NCBI RefSeq assembly: GCF_034190915.1
Contig: NW_026947506.1
Coordinates: 14,569,501-14,633,500, forward strand
DNA from: Cavia porcellus
Taxonomy: Eukaryota; Chordata; Mammalia; Rodentia; Caviidae
Direction of reading: 5' to 3'
DNA: 64,000 bases
The notes below the pieces were generated by a model. That model worked only from the letters and a program-made list of their open reading frames with translations. It was not told where the DNA came from and made no database searches. Below, piece after piece: positions 34,441 to 45,865 of this stretch. How positions within the stretch are numbered: the stretch's first letter is position 1; each line of letters starts with the position of its first letter. Both the position numbers and the translations under genes were made by a program.

Positions 34441-35458
34441 ATACTGCTTCCATAATGTAAGAAGTGGTAAGAGTACATAAAGTACAAAATACTCAATACA
34501 TACAGTGAAAGAATAAGAATCTTCTCAAAGGGCTAAATTAATATCTCAGAGAAGAGCAGGAAAACAAGGAAGGGAAAAGAAAAAATATCTAAATTTGTAT
34601 AAACACACTTAGGATAGCTAAGATGATTGTGCTACAAATTATATGTTTGTAGGAAAAAGCAGTTAATTAAAAATCAGTTAATTCTCATAGGATTGGAACA
34701 ATTTTGCATATTTGTGTCAGGTGACCTGAGGAACTTTTGAAAATCACTATGTGAAATATCAACCTTACTTATGTTCCTACCACCGTGTTTTGAAAGCCTG
34801 TATTATTATTGTAATGGACTTTTTGCTACTGCTATGGATTTTTGTTTTGTATCTTTCTGGTAATCTGTTTTGTTTTGTTTTGTTTTGTTTTGTAATCTAA
34901 TGTATAAAGCATAAGTATAGATGTTCAGGCTTGTACATGCCTAGAACTTGTTCTAAATAGCTTGTGAGAATTGATTATTCAATGTGTGATGAACAAAAAG
35001 CTATTTTGAAGAAAGACAGACATTATGGTATCCATTGATGATTTTGTATCATCATGCTGTGAAATCAAATAATGCTTCTATTCTTTGCTCACAGTGGTTT
35101 TTGTCTGTTTTTTATTCTTTAATTTCAACATACATGAAGGTATTGAAAGTTATTTTGAAGAGAACAAGAGATATTATCACAGCCATTTTAAGTTTTCATA
35201 TTGTCTGGTTATGAAAGCCTGTAATGTCTTCATTATCCTGTTCTCATTAGTTTTATATTACATTGTTTTGTATGAATTTCTTGTGTGTGAGATATAGCCA
35301 ACCACTTAGAAGAAAATAAGAGCCATTTGGTATCCACTGTAGATCTCTCTGTTGTTTTGTTTTGAAATCTGTGTCACTTACATTGTTTTCTTTTGATCTG
35401 CTTTGTCCTGTTTTGTTATGTTTAGTTTTACCATTTTAAATAAAAAATATAAATAAAT
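34441..35458 (+). other. L1 3'UTR copy 1, about 150-bp degenerate repeats
   Basis: The GAAGA-(A/G)A-CAAGAGACATTATGGTA-like blocks begin near 35008, 35157 and 35310 (149 and 153 bp apart). A (TTTTG)n run lies at about 34867-34893. It ends with AAATAAAAAATATAAATAAA. Confidence 0.75.
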
Positions 35459-36134
35459 ACAGTGAAAGAATAAGAATTTGTTTAAAGGGGAAAAATAATA
35501 TCTCAGGGAAAATATTGCAAAAGAAAAAGGAGGGAAAAGAAAAAATATCTAAAATTATATAAACACACTTAGGATACCTAAGATAACTGTGCTACAAATT
35601 GTATAAATTCTTGGAACAAAATGTTAACATTCATAGAATTGGAAAAATTGTGCATATATTTGTATGGTGATCTCAGCAACTTTTGAAGATCATTATGTAA
35701 AATAACAACCCTAGGTTATGCTCCTATTACCTCGTTTTGTAGGCATGTATATTTTCAGTGTTTTCAGCTCTTTGCTGTTGTTATTTATTTGTTTTTTGTT
35801 TCATTTTTTCTAGGATTTTGTTTTGTTTTGTTTTTCGGTCTAATGCAGAAAGAATAGGTGTACATGTAGAGACATATATGCCTAGAACTTCTCCTAAATA
35901 ATTTATGTCAATCAATTATATAGTGCATGATGAAATGAACAGATACTGTGAAGAAAAAGAGACACTATGGTATCCAATGCTGATTCCCATAATGTCATGC
36001 TGTGAAATCCAGCAAAACTATTATTCTTTGTTCAGAGTGATTTTTTGTCTGTTTCATATAGCTTACCTTCAACATACAAGAAAGTATGGACAGCTATTTT
36101 GAAGAGAACGAGAGTCATTATGACGGCCATTGTT

Positions 36135-37159
36135 TTTTATTTTATTTTATTTTGAAAGTATACAACAGAACAATTGTACAGTGAAATTGGTACAGAACTT
36201 CACAGCAGGTTACCAGGGTAAAAGTAATAGGTATCAGAGTATATTTTGTTATCTTTATAATAGTTCTTCTTTCAATCACGTATATCAAAATGAGATGAAA
36301 TATAGAACACTATAGAACTTATCAAAACAGAATATTGAATAGAGCAGTACCATTAATCAGAAAAGAGCAAAATAGTAATAAAAATATTTGCCTTCAAAGA
36401 AATGGTAGAAGGAAGTCCCACTTATTTGCTATGGTCAACCTCCCAGGAGATACTCAGATTTCTGGTTTCCATTTGCTAATGGGCGGGGGGAGGGAGAAGA
36501 AGGAGGATAGGGGAAGTGGGATATTTGACTCTAGGCCGTGTAGCAGTGGGTTCACTATTGCTAAACAGGGAGGCAGGATGGTCATTTGCTTTCACAGCGT
36601 CCTCAGTTCCAACATGGCGTGGATCTCAGGAGACACTGCTGGTTCTCCCCCTGGAAGGGCTGCAGTGGGCCACACTGCCTCCGCTTGCCAGGGAGGGTAG
36701 GTGCTTGCTTGGATTCCAGAGTCCTAAGTTCCAACATGTCATGGATCTCAGGAGACACTGCTGGTTCTCCCCTTGGAAGGGCTACAGTCTGCCACCCTGT
36801 CTCCACTTACCAGGGAGGGGTGGTCCTTGCTTGGCTTCCCAGAGTCCTAAGTTCCAACATGTCACGGATCTCAGGAGACACTGCTGGTTCTCCTCCTGGA
36901 AGGGCTGCAATGGGCCACACTGCCACCACTTAACAGGGAGGAAAGGTGCTTGCTTGGCTTCCCAGAGCCCTAAGTTCCAACATGGCATGGATCTCAGGAG
37001 ACACTGCTGGTTCTCTGCCTGCAAGGGCTGCAATGGGCCACACTGCTGTGGCTTACCAGGGAGGAGAGGTGCTTGCTTGGCTTCCCAGAGTCCTAAGTTC
37101 CAACATGTCACAGATCTCAGGAGACACTGCTGGTTCTCCCCCTGGAAGGGCTGCAGTCA
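36135..37159 (-). mobile_element. Minisatellite plus 3'UTR-like tail, inserted with TSD
   Basis: ACGGCCATTGTT (36123-36134) and ACAGCCATTGTT (37160-37171) flank the insert with one mismatch, and the L1 3'UTR reads through when it is removed. The T-rich left end (TTTTATTTTATTTTATTTT) is the reversed poly(A) tail. About 460 bp of tail sequence follows, then 4.7 units of the 122-bp minisatellite. This is the reverse complement of the arrangement at 2925-3888. Confidence 0.85.
36600..37159 (-). repeat. Minisatellite, about 122-bp unit, 4.7 copies
   Basis: The block ATCTCAGGAGACACTGCTGGTTCTC recurs near 36623, 36745, 36865, 36987 and 37109. Because units are close to 123 bp, a plus-strand frame stays open with a 41-residue periodic peptide, but two other frames are also open over much of it, so coding is not implied. 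Confidence 0.9.
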
Positions 37160-37439
37160 ACAGCCATTGTTGATTTCCCTATTGCCTGATTTTGAAGGCC
37201 TATAATGCCTCATCATTCTATTCTGATCAGTATAGTTCTATTTTGTATTGTATGGATTCATTGTGTGTGAAGATATGAACAATTATTTAGAAGAAAATAA
37301 GAGACAGTATGATAGAAAGTAATGATCTCCTGTTGTCTTGATTTTGAATCTGTGTCACTTACATCTGATCTGCTTCATTCTGTTTTGTTATGTTTAATTT
37401 TAACCTCTTTAAAATAGAAAATTTAAAAAACATATCTTT

Positions 37440-37846
37440 TTTTTTACAGCCACTAGCCAAAATTCTGTCTTCTAGATCTGATATTCTGCCCTCAACTTCA
37501 ATCAATCTGTTGCCTATACTCTCAATGAAATAATGATTTCCTGGATTTTTGCTTTGATCTTTCTCAAGGGTTCCATTTCTTTCATATGTTTGCAATTGGT
37601 GGTTTCAGTCATTTTTCTGAGCTCTTCTTCTTCTTCATTATATAGACCATTCTTAATGTCTATCACTTTGGTTGTCATTTTTTCATGCTAGTGATTATTT
37701 TTTCTGTAACCTATTTGTTTTTAAATTCTGGGATTATCATTTTATAAAGATCCAGTGGTTTGCTACAAATTTCCTTTGCTTCATTTTGCTTTGAATTTAT
37801 CATGACTGAGTTTGGGGTTTGAGGTTGCATTTTGTTTCTGTGTTTT
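37440..37846 (-). pseudogene. Old L1 ORF1 fragment (part 2 of a split element)
   Basis: The minus strand resembles the ORF1 coiled-coil N-terminal half (an E-rich segment with RISDLEDRI). It is more diverged than the flanking L1s. It continues from 30155 and goes on at 44601, interrupted by the L1 target site at 37847. Confidence 0.65.
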
Positions 37847-37889
37847 CTCATTTTTTATTTTTATTTATTTATTTTTTTTATTTAAGAGG

Positions 37890-39080
37890 AAAAAGAGAAA
37901 AACACAAAACAAAACAAAGCGGTATAAGGGTACACGTAATACAGAACTACAAAAACAAAACAAAACAAAACAAAAAATAACAGTAAGAAATCACCTGTTA
38001 GTAGATTACATATTATCATCTTGAAAATAGTTGCTCAAATCACAGTATCAAAGAATACAAGGTGGACATTCAAACAGGGAGACTGCAAACAGCTGTGTTC
38101 AATGATCCAAAAACATTGATATAGTCAGCTATTTAACACCCCTAAACACAGTTGCTGTTATATCCGTTATAGCTCTTTTTCTTTTTTTTTTCCCTCTCTT
38201 TTTTACGACAAAATTTACACATTTTGGATTTTATTACTCCTTAGCGCTTATTACTTTTTTTGGGGGGGGGGAGAGAATACAGTCAAATATGGCAAAACAA
38301 AGCTGTCCGTCAATACCAAGGATAGACATAGCACATGGTGTAGAACAGAATACAAGGTTATCAACAATGGTTATCAACGTTGTCTCTTGTTTCCTTAAAA
38401 AGAATTGTCTATCTCATTAGATATTATAAAGTTGGACAAAACAGTAGAGAACACGACCAATAAAACTTAGGCATTGTAAACATTACAGGACTTCCAAAGA
38501 AGACAATAGTCAAACCAGAATGGGTATCTTAGTGAATCTTATTGCCTTCAAAGTAGTTGCCTATGTCTTCAAACTTGATACTATCATATAGAATGGAACA
38601 GAGTCTAATCAGTCAAAACAAGATAGTGGGAGTAATACAGGACTTCAAAACAAGTTAATAGGAAATCAAAAAGAGTTACTATTTATATATCCTAATTTTT
38701 AAAATTTTTTTCTTTAATTAAGACAAACATAAGAAATGACTAAATAATTTTTTTAAAAGAATAAGGGGGAGATTGAGATAAAACAGGACATAACAATATA
38801 ACAATAGAGGTCAAAGCATGACTGTTTCAGCAACCTAGTACTTCACCACCATATAACCCGACTTAATAGTAGTTACCATAGTGTCTGTCTTTTTCCTTGA
38901 AATATTTGGAAAAAACTTCATATACTCTAGCTTCAAATATTTCCATATCAAGAGGCCCAGAATAAAGCCTTTCTAATTAATGAGTGAAAACGTTATAAGG
39001 CTTCAAGGCCACCTAATGGGGAATCATGATTACCACATATTTTTATATATTTGAATCATTACTTACATTAGGGAAACTAT
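37890..39080 (-). other. L1 3'UTR
   Basis: About 1.2 kb. It has the same layout as the 3'UTR at 17045-18090 in reverse, including a G-run/T-run (about 38254-38271) matching the C-run/A-run there. An (AAAAC)n run near 37947-37977 corresponds to the TGTTTTGTTTTG end. Confidence 0.8.
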
Positions 39081-42000
39081 TCAGTATTCACACATGCGAG
39101 ATTGATTTATTTCACTTATGAGTATGGTCTCAAGCTGCGCCCATTTATTGATAAATATCTCAATGTGATCCTTCTTTATAGCTGAATAATACTCCATTGT
39201 ATAGAAATACCACAACTTTTTTATCCATTCCTCAGTTGATGGACACTTGGGTTGTTTCCAAGATCTGGTGATTACAAATTGTGCTGCTATAAACATAGGT
39301 GCACATATATCCCTGTGGTATGATGCTTTCAGTTCTTCTGGGAATATGCCTAGAAGTGGAATAGCTGGAATAAATGGGATTTCCAGTCCCAACTTTTTGA
39401 GAAATCTCCAGACAGATCTCCACAAAGGCTGTACCAGTCTACACTCCCACCAGCAGTGCAGGAGAGTTCCTTTTTCCCCACAGCCTCTCCAGCATTTGTT
39501 GTTGGTTTTCTTGATCCTGGCCATTCTTTCAGGAGTGAGATGGTATCTCAGTGTGGTTTTAATTTGCATTTCTCTAATGCCCAATGATGATGAGCATTTT
39601 TTCATGTATTTATTTGCCATTTGCATTTCTTCATCTGAGAATTGCGTATTCATCTCAGATGCCCATTTTTGGATTGGATCTTTGAATTTTGGAGGTCTGA
39701 GTTTCTTTAATTCTTTATATGTTTTAGACAAGAGTCCCTTGTCTGAGAGAGAGTTCACTAAAATCTTTTCCCAGTTTGTGGGTTTTCTTTTCACTATGCT
39801 CGAGATTTCTTTTGACATGCAGAAACTTTTTAATAAGAAGTGGTCCCAGTTATTGATTCTGGGAAGTATTTACCGTGTGGTTTGAGTCCTGTTCATGAAT
39901 TCTTTACCTACTCCTATGTCTCCAAGGTTTCTACCCAATTTGTCTTCCAATAGATTTAGTGTTTCTGTTTTAATATTCAGATCTTTGACCCATTTAGATT
40001 TTAATTTAGTACATGGTGATAGACATGGGTCTAGCTTTAGTTTTCGGCAAATGGAGAGCCAGTTTTTCCAGCACCATTTATTAAAGAGACTGTCGTTCTT
40101 CCAGTGAACCTGCTTGGCTCCTTTATCACAGATAAGGTGGTTGAGTGTGTTTGTAGTTGTGGTTGTATCTTCTAATCTATTTCACTGATCTTCGGCTCTG
40201 TTTGGATTCCAATACCATGTTGATTTTACTACTGTTGCTTTGTAGTATAACTTCAAGTAAGGGATTGTGATGCCTCCTGCTTTGTCTTTGCTGCTTAGAA
40301 TTGCCTTTGCGATTCTAGGTCTCTTCTGGTTCCAGATGAAATTTAGGAGTGATTTCTCTAGATCTATAAGGTATGTTGATGGTATTTCTATTGGGATTGC
40401 ATTGAATCTGTATAACAGTTTTGGGAGAATGGCCATTTTCACAATGTTTGTTCTTCCTATCCATGAGCAAGGGATGTCTTTCCATTTTCTGAGATCATCT
40501 TCAATTTCCTTTTTCAGTGTATTATAATTTTCACTGTATAAGTCTTTCACTTCTTTCATAAGAGTAATTCCTAAATATTTCATTTTTTGCTTGCTAATGT
40601 GAATAGTCCAGTTTCTCTTATTTCCCTCTCTGTAATTTTGTTGTTCGTGTATAGGAATGCTATTGATTTCTGAGTATTGATTTTGTATCCAGCCACATTA
40701 CTGAATTTATTTATTGTATCTAAGAGTATTTCAATGGAGTTTAGGGGGTCTTCTATGTAGAGTATCATGTCATCTGCAAACAATGATCATTTAACTTCTT
40801 CTTTTCCTATCTTTACCCCTTTTATTTCTCTTTCTTGCCTAAATGCTCTGGCTAGTACTTCCAGTACTATATTAAATAGGAGTGGTGATAAAGGACATCC
40901 TTGTCTTGTGCCCAATTTTAAAGTAAAGGCTTTGAATTTTTGGCCATTTAGTATGATGCTGGCTGTTGGTTTGTCATAAATGGCCTTTATTATATTGAGG
41001 TAAAGACCATTTATTCCAATTTTCTGTAAAGTTCTTATCATGAATAAGTGTTGGACCTTATCGAAGGCTTTTTCTGCATCTATAGAAATGATCATGTGAT
41101 TCTTATTTTTGGCTTTATTGATATGGTGGATTACATTTATTGATTTGCGTATGTTGAACCATCCTTGCATTCCTGGGATGAATCCCACTTGGTCATGGTG
41201 TATAATCTTCTTGATGATTTGCTGGATCCTATTTGCCAATATTTTATTGAGGATTTTTGCATTTGTGTTCATTAGGGAGATCGGTCTATAGTTCTCTTTT
41301 ATAGTTGGGTCTTTCTCAGGTTTTGGTACTAGAGTAATATTTGCTTCCAGGAATGACTTAGGAAGGATTGCTTCCCTTTCAATTTCATTGAATAGTGTGA
41401 GGAGTGTCGGCATAAGTCTTCTTTATATTTCTTGTAGAATTCTGCAGTGAATCCATCTGAGCCTGGGCTCTTCTTGGTGGGTAAGGACTTAATTACATTT
41501 TCAATTTCATTAGCAGAGATTGGGTTATTCAACTGTTTTATATCCTCTTGATCTAGCTTTGGTACTTCATATGCTTCTAAGAATCTGTCTATTTCTTCTG
41601 TGTTATTAAACTTTTGAGAGTAGAGGTTTTTGAAATAGGTGTTGATGATCCTATGTATTTCTATTGGGTCTGTAGTGATTTCTCCTTTTTCATTTCATAT
41701 TGCATGAATTTGAGCTTTTTCTTCCCTTTTTAAAATAAGGTTGGCTAGGGGCTTATCAATTTTATTTATTCTTTCAAAGAACCAACTCTTTGATTCATTG
41801 ATTCTTTGGATTGTTTTCTTAGTCTCTATTGCATTGATTTCTGCTCTGATTTTTATAATTTCCTCTCTTCTTTTGGCTTTGGGCTTGACTTGCTCTTCTT
41901 TTTCTAGCTGTTTGAGGTGTAGCATCAAGTTATTTATTTGTATTCGTTCTGTTTTCCTGATGTGGGAACTCAGTGAAATAAATTTTCCTCTCAGGACGGC

Positions 42001-42896
42001 TTTCATTGCATCCCACAGATTCCGGTAAGTTGTATCTGCATTTTCATTTTCTTTTAGGTATTATTTAATTTCTTCTTTAATTTCTTCTGTGACCCACTGA
42101 TTACTCAAGAGTGTATTATTCAGTTTCCATGTGTTTGCGGAATTTTTGCAGTATCTTTTATCATTAATTTCTAATTTCAGAGCGCTATGATCCGATAATA
42201 TGCAAGGGATGATTTCAACTTTTTTGCATTTGCTTAAATATGTTCTGTGAGCTAATATATGGTCTATTTTAGAAAATGATCCATGTATGCTGAGAAGAAT
42301 GTGTATTCTGATGTTGTTGGGTGGAACATTCTGTATATGTCTATCAAACCCATTTGTTCACAGGTGTGATTCAGTTCTGTTATTTCTTTGCTCATTTTCT
42401 GTCTGGTTGATCTGTCCCTTGGTGTCAGTGGTGTATTAAGGTCTCCTGTTATAATTGTGTTACTGATAATTTGAGTTTTCATTTCTGTTAATAATTCTTT
42501 TATATAACTGGGCGCTCTGGAGTTTGGTGCGTATATATTTAAGATAGTTATCTCTTCCTCTTGGAGTTTTCCCCTTACGAGTATGTAGTGACCTTCTTTG
42601 TCCTTTATGGTCATTGTTGGTTTAAAGTTCACATTGTCTGCAAACAGAATGGCTACTCCTGCCTTTTTTTGGATTCCCTCTGCATGAAGAGTTGTTTTCC
42701 ATCCTTTGACTTTCAGTCTGTGAGTATCCTTCTGGGTTAGATGTGTTTCCTGTAAACAGCATATGGTTGGATTTTGTTTCTTGATCCATTCTGCTAGTCT
42801 GTTTCTTTTGATTGGTGCATTGAGACCATTTACATTAATGGTTATTACTGTTAAATGCTGGTTAATTGTAGGAATGTTATCTCTCTGCTGTTGCAT
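39081..42896 (-). pseudogene. L1 ORF2 (EN, RT, Cys-rich C-terminus), frameshifted
   Basis: ORF2 nicks target DNA and reverse-transcribes L1 RNA from the nick. The start is ATG at 42896 (minus). The endonuclease is open for 210 residues with NVNGLN, QETHLT and GDLN blocks, the metal- and DNA-contacting positions of the family. Reverse-transcriptase blocks are seen at 41413-40787 ([20 protein letters not shown]) and the catalytic FADD at about 40783. The last open segment (39818-39081, 245 residues) has CX3CX7HX4C at 39494-39441 and ends at a TGA. At least five indels or stops separate the segments, for example near 42264, 41413 and 40583. Confidence 0.92.
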
Positions 42897-42915
42897 CTTT
42901 ATCTCTCTGTTCTGT

Positions 42916-43965
42916 TTAATTATTTGCTTTGCTTAGTGGTTTTTTCTTTGTGTATCTAAACTGTCTTTCAATATTTTTGCAGGGTTGGTTTGGTGTTCAT
43001 GAAGTTCTTCAGCTGTTCTTTGTCATGGAAGTATCGAATTGCACCATCTATTTGGAATGATAGTTTTGCAGGATATATCAGTCTTAGTTGGAAATCATTT
43101 TGCTTTAGGGTCTGGAATACTTCACTCCATGCTCTTCTTGACTTTATCGTTTGTGCTGAGAAGTCTGCTGTGATTCTGATAGGTTTTCCTTTATAAGTCA
43201 TCTGTCTTTTCTCTCTGACAGCTTTTAATAATCTATTCTTGTGTTGGATTTCTGGGATGGTGATTATTATATGTCTGGGTGTAGTTTTATTTTGGTTATG
43301 ACTGTTTGGAGTTCTATATGCTTGACTGATCCTGATGTCAGTTTCTGATCTCATGCTTGGGAAATTTTCAGCTATTACTTCTCTAAATATCTTCCTGACA
43401 TTCTTCATGTTGTCTCCCTCTCTTTCACTAATCCCTAGCATTCTTATGTTATTCTTCTTTGCATCATCTTGCAGTTGTTGAATTGTTGTTTCCTGATTCC
43501 TTGTTACTTTCAAAAGATCTTTCCTTTCCTGCTCACTAGCTGCAATCCTGTCTTCAAGGTCTGAAATTCTATCTTCACTTTCATTAAGGCGGTTTTTACA
43601 ACTTTCAGTGGAGTTTTTTATTTCCTGTATATCTCTGTGCATCTGCATTATGTATTCTGTTTGTTTCTTATATTGCTTGTCTAGGGATTCTATCTTTTTG
43701 TTTAGCTCCTCCAATTTTTTATCTGTGTTTTCTTTAGATATATTTAGAATCTCTTTCATTTCTTTTATCATTTCTTCTTTTATCTGGGAGATTATTTCGA
43801 GTTTGAATTTCTTTAAAGCTTCCTGGATTTGCTTGTCAATTTCAGTGGCAATTGTGTCCAAAGATGAGGTGGATGGGATATATTTTCTTCTATATACATC
43901 ACTCCTAGGGTTTCTTGAGATGGGCTGGAGGTTTGAGGTTGTAATTTGGTCTTTCGTTTTGTCAT
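42916..43965 (-). pseudogene. L1 ORF1, nearly intact, two indels
   Basis: The ATG at 43965 opens a short N-terminal segment. A one-base loss near 43870 shifts the frame. The main segment (43858-42968) carries the heptad-rich coiled coil (about the first 120 residues), the RRM and the C-terminal domain ending with a basic YFHDKEQLKNF block. A second indel near 42970 replaces the last about 17 residues. The expected stop lies at 42916-42918. ORF1p forms trimers on L1 RNA. Confidence 0.9.
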
Positions 43966-44039
43966 TTTCCTATATTTCTGTGTTTCAAGTGTTATTTGAA
44001 AGCTTCCTCAGGATCTGTTGAGAATCCCCTTCTATGTTT

Positions 44040-44585
44040 GGAGCTACTGAGACTCTGGCACCATGCTACCCCAAGCCATTGGGCCTACAGAACCAGTGGC
44101 CCGCCTCTCCCTGCTCAGAACTCTGCAGTTCCAGACAAGCTGGGCCTCAGTGACACTGTGCACCCACCTGCCCCTTGGAAGCTCCACAGTTCTTCAATCG
44201 CAGTCGTGTTAGGGTACTCACCACAGGGCGCGGTGCCTCAGGAACCTGTGGACCCTCCCTGGTTGCAGAGATATCCACAGTCCTCCAGACACATGGAGAG
44301 GCCGATGCAGGCACCCCAAAACTGCCCAGCTCCTGGCCAGGTGCGGCAGCTAAACAGGCTGGGCTAGGCTGATAGTGTGGGCCCGCCCACCCGTCGGGAG
44401 CTCAGCAGTTCTCCAAGTGAAGCCAGAATGGGGAGGCTGATGTGGAAGCCTCAAACCCACCTCTCCCCTTCACTGCACCTGGAAGCCTGGGGGGACTCCA
44501 ACAGTCTGGGCAGAGATATCCAGCGTCCTCCAGACATGCAGAGAGGCCAGTGAGGGCACCCCAGATCTGCCCAGCTCCTCCTCTC
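44040..44585 (-). repeat. L1 5'UTR monomers, about 248-bp unit
   Basis: GCAGAGATATCCACAGTCCTCC (44265) and GCAGAGATATCCAGCGTCCTCC (44513) start matched blocks 248 bp apart. GC-rich, with several CpGs. On the coding strand the units align by eye with those at 45866-46550. Confidence 0.8.
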
Positions 44586-44600
44586 CTCATTTTTTATTTT

Positions 44601-44730
44601 CTTTTGATTTGTGCTTTGCTGGCTTGTCAGTTTCTTATGGTAAATAGCTTTATTTCTAGTATCAAAGCTTCTCTAATAAATATTTCTTCCTCAGAGATAT
44701 TTCCCTAATTAAGTGATATTAGATCTTTGT
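44601..44730 (-). pseudogene. Old L1 fragment (part 3 of a split element)
   Basis: Continues the old minus-strand L1 past its ORF1 start after the inserted L1. No coding content remains, and the right boundary is uncertain. Confidence 0.4.
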
Positions 44731-45379
44731 GTTTATTCCAATAACCCACCTGCTTAACATGCTGAAAATTATATGTTGCGATTAATTTAGTTGAACATCA
44801 AGCCCTTAGGTGTCAGACTACCATAATTGTTATGACTGTATACAATCAAAGTATTGTCATCCAAGAAATAAAAACTTGCTATAACATGTATGACATGCGG
44901 GATAACGTTGGCCTCCTAACAAACGCTGGTAACTATTAACTTGATACCACTAAGCACAGGTGAAAACTCTACACTTCTGTAATAAAATACAACATATACA
45001 AGGAAATTGTATGCAATGCATTTCCCCTTAGTTGATTAATTTTACTCTGTTATGGGTCTTTTAAGAGGTACAGGGGACAAGATAGAGAGAAGAAAAATGC
45101 CAAATACAGCAAGCCTGGAGGGCCAAATATCATCACCCAAGTTTGGAGAAACTGGACAAAGCACACCAGAGAGAAAGAATGGAAGAAAAAACAAAGGAAT
45201 TATGAAGAGAGCCAGACAGAGAAGAGAAAATGTTTACTAACATGAAAGAATCATAAAGTCAAGCTAGAATTTTTTAGGATTGAGGAAAAGTGGATGATTA
45301 GTAAGAAACACAACAGTAAGAAATCTAAGTCATGAAACAAGTCAAGAAAACAAGACAAAAACTTTTTTAAAAAAACCCC
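44731..45379. other. Apparently unique AT-rich spacer
   Basis: No repeat family or gene is recognised. A purine-rich stretch at 45060-45240 gives a short open frame without motifs. Confidence 0.45.
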
Positions 45380-45865
45380 TCAAATACCAAAGCTATTGAG
45401 CCACACTGTGTTAAGACTCGGCAGAACCAGGAAAGATAACAAGTCCCCACCTGGGATACAGCCAGATTAAGGAATGGAGAAAACCATGAAGTAAGGTAAG
45501 CCTTCACCTGTGAGCCAGTTTAAGCATAGCCCAGGGAGACGCAGAAATGAATCTAATACCCTTCCTATGAGCCACCTGACCACAGACTTGAAAGAACCAG
45601 GAAAGAAGTTGAGTTCCCACCTGTGAGCAAGCCAGCATACAGGCTGGAGAGAGAACAGCCTTCCTACACTGGGAGCAAACCGCATTTCCAGAGGAACTAC
45701 ATTGTTTGATTGTCTTTGGAAGTCTCAAGCTGGTGGTCTCAACAGCTATTTAGAGGTCAGCAATAAGCAATTTAGTAATTATTATAGATTTACTACTGTC
45801 TTGTCCCTATTTCAGTTTGTTCTATTGTTCTGTTTTATTCCCTTTAATATTAAATTTAAAAAAAA
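45380..45865 (+). mobile_element. 58-bp minisatellite plus tail plus A-run
   Basis: The (A)ACCAGGAA/GAACCATGAAG-type unit starts recur near 45422, 45480, 45541, 45594 and 45653 (53-61 bp apart), with a CCACCTGTGAGCCAG-like core. A T-rich tail with TTCTATTGTTCTGTTTTATT follows and ends in TTTAAAAAAAAC (to about 45867). The layout parallels the 122-bp minisatellite elements, but the unit is unrelated by eye. No duplication was found around it. Confidence 0.55.

Larger units (their letters stand above)
30156..37435 (+). mobile_element. Plus-strand L1 with EN-region deletion and doubled 3'UTR
   Basis: The order is a one-unit 5'UTR (30156-30400), ORF1 (30411-31372), ORF2 lacking its endonuclease part (31373-34440), 3'UTR copy 1 (34441-35458) and 3'UTR copy 2 (35459-37435). 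The second copy is interrupted by the minisatellite element at 36135-37159. It splits an older minus-strand L1. The junction sequences GATATTTTTCCTTTT (about 30137) and CATATCTTTTTTTTT (about 37431) look like a worn target duplication. Confidence 0.75.
35459..37435 (+). other. L1 3'UTR copy 2, interrupted by a retroinsertion
   Basis: ACAGTGAAAGAATAAGAAT and the next several hundred bases repeat those starting near 34500. With the element at 36135-37159 removed, the block reads through to the same end as copy 1 (TGTTTTGTTATGTTTA(G/A)TTTTA). The copy is either a tandem duplication or a second 5'-truncated L1 that landed in the A-rich tail of the first. Confidence 0.75.
37863..44585 (-). mobile_element. 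Full-length minus-strand L1, best preserved copy
   Basis: CTCATTTTTTATTTT at 37847-37861 and at 44586-44600 is the target duplication. In L1 sense: two 5'UTR monomers, ORF1, ORF2, a long 3'UTR and an A-tail; about 6.7 kb. ORF1 needs two indel corrections and ORF2 several, so it is dead, but divergence from consensus is the lowest among the complete copies here. Confidence 0.92.

Noticed and set aside
34867..34893. (TTTTG)n run considered as an informative microsatellite or regulatory site
   Set aside because: Short simple-sequence expansion of a block normal for this L1 3'UTR.
36600..37159. Regular repeats considered as a CRISPR array
   Set aside because: Units are directly adjacent at about 122 bp with no unique spacers, and the context is a mammalian retroelement.
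36516..37205. A 229-codon open frame with a 41-residue periodic peptide, superficially like a repeat protein gene
   Set aside because: It is the translation of the 122/123-bp minisatellite. Two other frames are also open over much of it, its start lies in 3'UTR-like sequence, and the whole block is a retroinsertion.
39247..39885. A 212-codon plus-strand open frame rich in Phe, Ser and Leu
   Set aside because: It is the antisense shadow of L1 ORF2. The same shadow appears opposite every L1 C-terminus in the window, for example 50522-51154.
40580..41413. Reverse transcriptase considered as a retron or group II intron component
   Set aside because: The domain order EN-RT-Cys-rich, the upstream ORF1 and the A-tail identify L1.
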